From positions 103,647 to 167,646 of the forward strand of contig NW_026251786.1 of assembly GCF_025024155.1 (NCBI RefSeq): DNA of 64,000 nucleotides, in the 5' to 3' direction. Positions 57,183 through 64,000 of this stretch are shown piece by piece (position 1 is the stretch's first letter; every line of letters starts with the position of its first letter). The notes below the pieces were generated by a model, which was given only the letters and a program-made list of their open reading frames with translations, was not told where the DNA came from and did not search any database. This stretch comes from Gamsiella multidivaricata (lineage: Eukaryota > Mortierellomycota > Mortierellomycetes > Mortierellales > Mortierellaceae). The translations under genes and the position numbers were made by a program.

Positions 57183-59010
57183 TTATTTTGGATCGGGAAC
57201 TGTGGTTAGATTGGGTTTGGAGACATACATTATACATTTCCCATCTGCGTTGCATTCAAGGCGTCTCTTCAGCTCAGGGCTCTCCGCCAATTCCGTCCAA
57301 AACGGCGTGCAGCTCAAGTGCAGTGCCATATTATTGATCTGAGGGTTGCATGGACAGCGATCAGGGCAATACGCGATCGAGCCATAGCTCCAGCCGAGAT
57401 GTTCCAGGAAGAGGGTATCAGACCGAGGCGCGAGGAGTCCCAATCCAATAGTGGTAACGGCCGCGTCGCTCCATTTGTGATAATAAATGGGACCCTGCCG
57501 ATCGACATATTCAAAGTACGCTTGATATGCTGGCGAGCGGAAGAAGTTGACCCGCGCAATGGAGGTTTCAACGCCGTAGGTGCATGCAGTGCTAGAGGAG
57601 GGTATGTTGGTGGATGCGATTAATCTGATGTTCTAGAATTGCAAAAGAACAGAATTGTCTTCAGGCTTGGACCCTTACAATGCGTCGCCGGCTTCTCTGA
57701 CCAGGAATGCTTCGTCCCTGCTATCTGGAATGAGCTCTGGGTGTGTCGACTTGAATCTCTCAATCAGAGACAACGCTCCAGGGACACTTGCCTCATTGAC
57801 GGTCGACAACAGTGACCAGGCTATGCCAGTACGAGGATGATGTTAATGAACCGCATAACATGTACAGAACAGGAAATTTTACATATGGATATCTGGACTC
57901 ACCGAACTTTTGCCCCGAGCTCTTCAGCATCAGCATAGGATCCTCCTCAACGTCACACAAGATGCACACGCCTGGATCGACTCTCCAAAAGAACTCGTAC
58001 TGGTCCAGTAATTTGTGCTGCGCCAGGAATCCACTCATGTATCGCCACCTATGCCGCTCCAGTAACGAAGTTTTGTTCATCCCCAGTCGCATCTTAGCAT
58101 AGTCCCCGTTCCGAACCATGGCAGCTTCAATCCATTTGGGAAGCCGCCACTGCTCGTGCGGGATCGTACCAAAGGTCGTGGTGCCCTTTGTGAGTTGGCT
58201 AATCAAATTCCGAGACCGTGTTGTCAGCGGAAGAGGCGTGAGAACGATCCATGGGTAGTTGCGGTCCCTGTTGAAGCGATCTTCGATTTGGCGGACTGTC
58301 TCTCGAGCTTTCTGGAGCTCGTCTTCGTGCGTAAGGATAACGAAGACTCCGTTGGCCCTTTTGACTTGGAGGGCTGAATCACCTCCGGTCGTGTCGCTGC
58401 TTGTTGGATCCTGGTCAGTGCTCATTGACAGATGTTCCATATCGTTGTTTTTATGGCCTGCTGCATTGTCTCCCCGATCCGGTGTTTTCGGATATTCAAA
58501 TAGTAAACCGATATCCGGACCTTCAAACTCCTCCAAAGGCTGTTGATAATTCCATTGATGATCTCCGAATGCTTTCTGTTGAGGGAGCTGCTCTCCTGTC
58601 TGCTCTTTTGGGTCACCCAGTAGTACTTGGTCGCGCTCCGTCTGGCTGTCGATATCTCCTTTACTTTCTTCACTGGCTCTATTGTTATCCTGGGTACCAA
58701 TAGCCATGTCACCTTCGAGACCATGACCTTCCACTTCGTTTAGTAAACCATGCGGAGATAAAAACAAGGCACCTTGCTGATGCGAACTAGATGACGATGC
58801 TGTTGACCGCGCATATTCAACCAGAACATGCTCAGTAGAGTGCACATTGTCGAGCACAATTGCTGTTGGGTCTATGCCTGGTCGTGTGGCGGTTGGCTCG
58901 AAGTTCTGTGGCAAAAGTGTGATTATGAACAGGTATCCAAGTTCCCAGGTTGTAGTAAAGGTGACGATGACGCGGATGAGTCTGGCGTTTCGGTTGGGCG
59001 CCTGAATCAT
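57183..59010 (-). CDS. Divergent glycosyltransferase family 15 (KTR/KRE2-like) protein
   Basis: Three exons, 59010-57903, 57820-57679 and 57624-57183, in phase, 563 residues. Type II Golgi topology: a short tail, a TM segment (about 15-33) and a long disordered stem (to about 205). The GT15 domain follows (RANGVFVILTHEDELQKAR, FNRDRNYPWIVL, then a Trp-Arg-Val metal/donor segment, FFRSPAYQAYFEYVDRQG, and YYHKWSDAAVTTIGLGLL). Active enzymes of the family add alpha-1,2-mannose to O- and N-glycans. Here key parts differ: the donor/metal segment is WRVDPGV instead of WRxEPDV, and the YNxCHFWSNFEI block reads CTYGVETSI (about 431-439), so the expected nucleophile Glu is Ser. It may be inactive or have a changed activity. 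Confidence 0.85.
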
Positions 59011-60546
59011 CTCGGACAGATTGTCTCGTGCTCCTCTTCTTGATGCTACACTTTCTGGCGAGATGCGAGTGTTGCTGGTTGTACTGTGTTGAAGGAAAAG
59101 AGTAGAATGTTAGGTGGGCTGGAATGCTTGGTGGAAGCAGGGGGCTATTGAGTTATGCCGTGTCCGGAAAGGAGAAATATAATACATCCCTTTTTGGTGG
59201 CGCGAAAAGGGACACGACTTCATCGGTCTCCAGAGCATCTCCTTCGACGCCATGGTTGGCAAGCAGCTCTACGACTTTCATCTCGCTCATTAAGCCATGT
59301 TCCATTTAATGCCTCATTGAAAGCATCCTTTATCACCAAGTCGAGGGTGGCCATTATATCGGCAACCGAAACGCCCGGACGTCCAACGCAACATCTGTGG
59401 CTATCCTGTGGAGGGGCTTTGGTGGGCAAACTGATCCTGATAGTGGTTTTCCACACTAAAGGAAGCCCCCTGCCTGGGCTGCTTGGCGAACTGGCAAGTT
59501 GATATACGCTTACCGGTACTTCTGAGTCTGATGTCCATACTTGGGCATGATGCTCGGCAGTAGAGCACAAATACGGCGGCCAACAGGTCCTCCTTCCTGT
59601 GCACCTTCTATTCTACACAAAACCTACCCTACCATGATTCTCTACGCTACAATATTCCAATTCTTCTGATGCTTAATCGAAATACTCCCACTCATCCTCG
59701 TCTCAATCGTCTTTCCTATTCAAACTATCCACTATCTATTCTTTAAGCGATCTACTCGTCCACCTCTACCTCATGAGCCATTGTAGCCTACGGTGCGTTT
59801 CCATGGTCTGTGTCATTACCGGCTCAAACACGGCTAGGAATCATAGCCGGTCAGGTCTGTGAGAATATCTGGACTTGACAAGGATTTGCACCGGTTCTCT
59901 TCCAGCTGCAGGGCTATACGATCAAGAACAGAGCCACGCTTCGAGCCTTCTTTCCAGCGGAGGGGACAAGTGCAAGAATAATGACACAACATATGCCGCA
60001 ACAAGAGCAAGAGTATGAGTATTTAAATAAAGATGTTCTTATACAGAATACGTTTTGGTTACTCCTTGCAATGCAAAGCAGCCCAAGGGCCAAAGTAATC
60101 GCATGGCGTAGTTAGATAACCGAGCCCGCAACTCCATGAAATTTTGGTGGCAAAGCCAATTTGGTCTGCTGTAATTTATTTGGGTTTGTTGCGGAGAACC
60201 AAGGGTGTTTGAGGCCCCAGACGCCATAGCAAGGTGGTTTCTCTGGTGCCAAAGGCACCGCTCCACATTACTGAGGAAAGGACGTTGCGTCGCTTGGTGT
60301 ACTTGACTTGTTCAGTAGGGCAGTCACCCGTTCCAACTGACTTGGTTGAACCTTCGTCCTAGTCGTTTCTCGTAGCTCGTACAGCATGGCGCGTCCGCCA
60401 ACCAGAACGCGAAAAGCTTTCACGTGAGGGTTCTTTTTTCGAGAAACATCTTCAGGACCAACCAACTTTGCTTCAAAAAGGCCGAAGACTTCGCTGCCAC
60501 ACTTGCCACCAGCAACGAATCCACCATCACCACTACCATCACTGCC
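59011..60546. other. Intergenic region between GT15-like and cyclophilin genes
   Basis: About 1.5 kb. A weak frame on the minus strand (59570-59220, 116 codons) and frames at 60266-60039 and 60465-60268 lack domains. A short inverted repeat CGGCTA...TAGCCG lies at about 59831-59849. In-frame sequence from 60424 may extend the cyclophilin. Confidence 0.45.
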
Positions 60547-62111
60547 ATGCCTAACCCACGCACCTACTTTGACATCACCATTGGAGAGGAGCCCATTGGC
60601 CGCATTGTCTTTGAGCTGGTAATGAACCTACACTCGCCATGTTCCTGATCATGACTTTTACTTCAGTTTCACCTCCTCACACATCTTCATATCTTCGCGT
60701 CTACGTCTACCGCTAGTTTGCCGATGTCGTTCCCAAGACTGCCGAGAATTTCCGCGCCCTCTGCACAGGTATGGTGCCAACAGAACGCTCCTAGTGTCCT
60801 GTTGGCTGTACAATTGCTCGAGATTAGGACAGGCATCTAAGGTCTCTTCATTTTTTTAGGCGAAAAGGGCATCGGGCAGAGTACCGGCAAGCCATTGACG
60901 TACAAGGGAGCACCATTCCACCGCATTATCCCTGTAAGTGTCATCCCATCTTTAATCGTTCGTGGCCTAGCTTGCTGTGCAAGATCGAACAATTTCCTTA
61001 CGATTACTCGCTTATTTCATTTAGGACTTTATGATCCAAGGAGGAGACTTTTCCAACCAAAACGGAACTGGAGGCGAGTCGATCTACGGTGCGAAGTTTG
61101 AGGATGAGAACTTTCAATTGAAGCATGACAAGCCCTTCCTACTGTCAATGGCCAACGCTGGTCAGAATACGAATGGATGTAAGTGTTTCATTAAAGTCAT
61201 ACAGTAGCCTTGATTGATACCTCTGATATGACAGCAGTACTGACATCGTGTGTCCTTGGATACTACAGCCCAGTTCTTTATCACAACGGTCCCTACACCT
61301 CACTTGGATGATAAGCACGTCGTTTTTGGAAAAGTTCTCAAGGGTATTTCTGTTGTCCGTGAGATCGAGAGGACGCCAAAGGGCAGTGGTGATGCACCCC
61401 TGTCCCCTGTCATCATTGCCAACTGTGGTGAACTGGCGGAGGGAGAGGATGATGGCGTAGCTGCTCCTGATGCTGGCGACAAGTATGCTGATTGGCCAGG
61501 TACGCTTATCAGGAACAATGGAACGTAGATTCAGGTTTAAAGCGCTCTATGAAACCCATCCGCTAATTATATCTTTTTCTTTGTTATAAAAAAAAGATGA
61601 TTATGAGGGATCTAAGGAGGACAAGGACTTGGTCGTGGTTGCACAGGACCTCAAGAACCTTGGCAACAGTTTTTTCAAGGTCGCAAACTATACCAAGGCG
61701 ATGAGCAAGTACAAGAAGGCGATCCGGTATCTGAACGAGAAGCCCGTCTTTGACGACGATGACGCGCCAGAGTTGGTGAAAGAGTTTTACGCGGTCAAGA
61801 TCCCTTGCTATCTCAATCGTGGATTCTGCGCATTGAAGCTGGATCGGCCCGAATTGACGGTCAAGGACATGACTATAGTGCTGGAAATGGAACAGTACCC
61901 CTCGGACGCGGATAGGACCAAGGCATACTTCAGACGCGGATTAGCATATTTGAAGATGCATGACCTGGACAGCGCAAAAGCCGATCTGGAGAAGGCTAAG
62001 AAGTTGTCGCCAAAGGACGGTGGCGTGCTGAAGGAACTCGAGGTCGTGAACGCGAAGCTGACAGCGAAGCGCGAGAAGGAGAAGAAGGCTTACGCCAAGA
62101 TGTTTGCATAG
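60547..62111 (+). CDS. CYP40: Cyclophilin 40 (peptidyl-prolyl isomerase with TPR domain)
   Basis: Six exons, 60547-60618, 60717-60768, 60860-60933, 61025-61178, 61269-61499 and 61597-62111, in phase, 365 residues, the normal CYP40/CPR6 size. Hsp90 co-chaperone with prolyl isomerase activity. The cyclophilin domain (about 1-170) shows [47 protein letters not shown] (active-site Arg), [18 protein letters not shown] and HVVFGKV. The divergent loop GKPLTYKG is present. The C-terminal half has three TPR motifs (about 205-345; [50 protein letters not shown]) that bind the MEEVD end of Hsp90. The frame stays open upstream to an ATG at 60424, which would add 41 residues. Confidence 0.95.
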
Positions 62112-63152
62112 ACGCGATAGATCGATTTTGCATTAATTGGACCTGCAGCACTAAACTAATGGGAAAAAAGCGCAGGCTTACTGACATCCACAAAGTTCTT
62201 TGCATCGCGTTGATGAAGAGAAGCGTTACTATGGAATACTATTGAGATTGCAATGTGATAGGGCGCAGCAATCAGAGCGGAATTGTCGCACGATACAGCT
62301 AATCTGTGAGAAATGAAGTCGAGTATCAGTTGATCACCACTCTCTGTTCAGTCATCATGATGGGTATCTACTCATCCTCCTCAACTTCTGCGGTTCTGCG
62401 AATCTGCTATCTTCTTGTCCCTCTGACAAAATAAAACTGACTGTTAAGGCAACGAAGACATTGTTCCTGCGAGGGACTACACCCCTGCCTCGACTCAATA
62501 AGGCAGAATGTGGTTATGACTGACATCAAGAGACATATCAGGGGACAAGAAAGCAAAGGAACATGAACTGCATGAATAATCCGCTTGCATCATCTCATTA
62601 CCTGAGGTACGCAACTTGCAACTTGTACTGGTGTGAGTAAAATTTGAACCACCTCATGCGTATGCAGCATCATAGTCTATCCTGATGTCAACCAGTACCT
62701 GGTTCTCGCCTTGTCCAGAGAGCGCGGACCCAGACGTAAATCCCTTGTGGGTCCATCGGACATCCTCTGCTTTTTTTTTTTTTTTTTTTTTTTCTCTCAG
62801 ACAAAGTGGTCGCCTTATATAAACATGACCGATTCTCTTTGTTTCCCCCCAAAGATCGTCTTCCCCTATACCCCTGTACTCTCTCGCTTCCTCAACTACT
62901 CTTTGAGCAATCTTTTCGGCGAATACCGCTCCTCCCCGTCTCTACCTTCTTGCCTCCGTTAATACAGACACTACTATCCGGTATGCTTGGTCAACGATTC
63001 CAGCACGAATCCTCCAATCATGGTAATAAGACGAAAGAGTAGAATGTCAAATTACATCGAATCTTGCACACTTCTTCATCCTAATCACCCACTGTGCCTT
63101 CTTAAACACACCAGTTTCTTTCCTAGAAGAACGCGAGCCTGGCTTTAACATC
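62112..63152. other. Intergenic region upstream of the small 3' gene
   Basis: About 1 kb. It contains a T run (about 62771-62793), TATATAAA at 62816-62823 and a CT-rich tract with possible leader exon and donor (about 62978). No coding signal. Confidence 0.45.
62816..62823 (+). promoter_or_regulatory. Possible TATA box of the small 3' gene
   Basis: TATATAAA preceded by a long T run and followed by a pyrimidine-rich stretch. It lies 330 bases before the proposed ATG, so a leader intron is likely. Confidence 0.4.
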
Positions 63153-63895
63153 ATGTCCCCTGTTGGCCGTAGTCGAGCTTTCAAGAGAATTCATTTGCCA
63201 AAGTAAGCGTTTTCGCAAGATACGAACACTCAAACACGAGTAATGAAGTTGCAGTGTCTGATCGGACGCGTTCTCGCGCCTTTCCCTCCATCTGTATAGC
63301 AAAAAGATGAAAACTATGAATTCGGATGGACCTCAAGCGTCGTTCAGCAATACCGCTGCGCGCAATAGTTCTGGCCGGATTGGACGAAAGCATGGTAGGC
63401 TAAATTACTCAGGAACAAGCACAAACTCAGTCCTTGTCCTTGCTATCGATGCTAATCAACCATCCGTTGCTGGGGATGGTACACAGCCTGGAGAATAGAC
63501 GATACTCTTGTAGAAGTTCATGCTCCAAGCGGTATTAATGGTGTCTCGTATGCGTACGCAAAGGTAAGAAGGGCCATTGACATATCTCGACACTATGGAT
63601 TGTCTTGCAATTCATAACTAACACTTCCTTTTGCCTCCCATATTAGGGCCCAGCTGGCCAAACACCATTCCCAACACTTGTCGCGATGTCTGGTTACTTT
63701 CCTCAAGACCAATTGCAACCCAAGTCCCCTACCCACTGGAGCTACAGCAATCCATATGCCCCTCCTTCCATGATGCCCAAGCACGAGGAAGAACCATCGT
63801 CAGTGATCTCCCCTCAACGACTACTCCCTGAGAACTTGATGCCAAAGCAGAGCGCAACAGTGAATGAGATATCCTCTTTGCAGCAACAGCAATAG
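63153..63895 (+). CDS. Hypothetical small protein, four exons
   Basis: Exons 63153-63202, 63300-63394, 63499-63563 and 63647-63895 join with consistent phases to 152 residues. The N-terminus is basic (MSPVGRSRAFKRIHLPNKK), the middle reads DDTLVEVHAPSGINGVSYAY, and the second half is Pro/Ser/Gln-rich (SGYFPQDQLQPKSPTHWSY, ending in a Gln run). There is no membrane helix. I recognise no family. The exon phases support a real gene, but every exon is short and the start could be elsewhere. A polyadenylation-like TATTAAA lies about 60 bases after the stop. Confidence 0.5.
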
Positions 63896-64000
63896 CCAGA
63901 CTGGTTCTGTTCTTTCTGTGCCAGCGATAGTATATATTCTGTGAAAAATGTTGTATTAAACATTGCACATATTGTATCCCAGACAGTGCGCAGCAGTTCA

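Noticed and set aside
59220..59570. Minus-strand frame containing a VGRPGVS stretch
   Set aside because: Looked briefly like a P-loop, but the Lys-Ser/Thr is missing and no NTPase context follows.

Overview
The window is nuclear DNA from an early-diverging filamentous fungus, most likely Mortierellomycota (Mortierella or a close relative). This is an inference. It rests on genes split by many short GT-AG introns (mostly 80-320 bases), long A/T homopolymers, Ser/Gln-rich low-complexity proteins, and an LRR-containing protein of a type I associate with Mortierella genomes. It also rests on genes that budding yeasts lack (PUS10, RPA-interacting protein, allantoicase with an NCS2 permease, COP9 subunit 8). 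There are no operons, no CRISPR arrays and no bacterial-style features. Exon joins were worked out by hand from splice sites and reading phase; every multi-exon model given here closes in frame.

Layout. 1-6 kb: CLASP-type microtubule protein (-), SIRT4-like sirtuin (+), cytochrome b561-domain protein (-). 7-19.7 kb: Mortierella-type LRR protein (+), EI24/LDS-family membrane protein (-), RPA-interacting protein (-), allantoicase (+), COP9 subunit 8 (-), PIG-C/GPI2 (+). 20.5-33.3 kb: a giant receptor hybrid histidine kinase (-) followed by an RCK2/Srk1-type kinase (-). 33.3-37.8 kb: gene-poor. 37.8-48.3 kb: dicarboxylate/glutamate symporter (+), eIF2B epsilon (+), a six-C2 tricalbin (-). 50-57 kb: PUS10 (+), then after a gene-poor gap an NCS2 xanthine/urate permease (+). 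57-64 kb: divergent GT15 mannosyltransferase-like protein (-), cyclophilin-40 (+), and a small four-exon hypothetical gene (+).

The standout is the 2456-residue product of 20547-28984. Its outside half carries two tandem sugar-binding-protein (PBP1) modules and a Cys-rich stalk. After one membrane helix comes a kinase-homology pseudokinase plus dimerisation coiled coil that look like those of animal receptor guanylyl cyclases. Where the cyclase domain would be, there is a complete histidine kinase and a receiver. It reads as a receptor guanylyl cyclase whose output was exchanged for a two-component phosphorelay.

Functional links: allantoicase and the NCS2 permease belong to purine use as a nitrogen source and both have GATAA motifs and a TATA box upstream. 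The histidine kinase and the RCK2-like kinase lie at opposite ends of the fungal phosphorelay-to-stress-MAPK pathway and sit in tandem. GPI2 and GT15 belong to the secretory glycosylation system.
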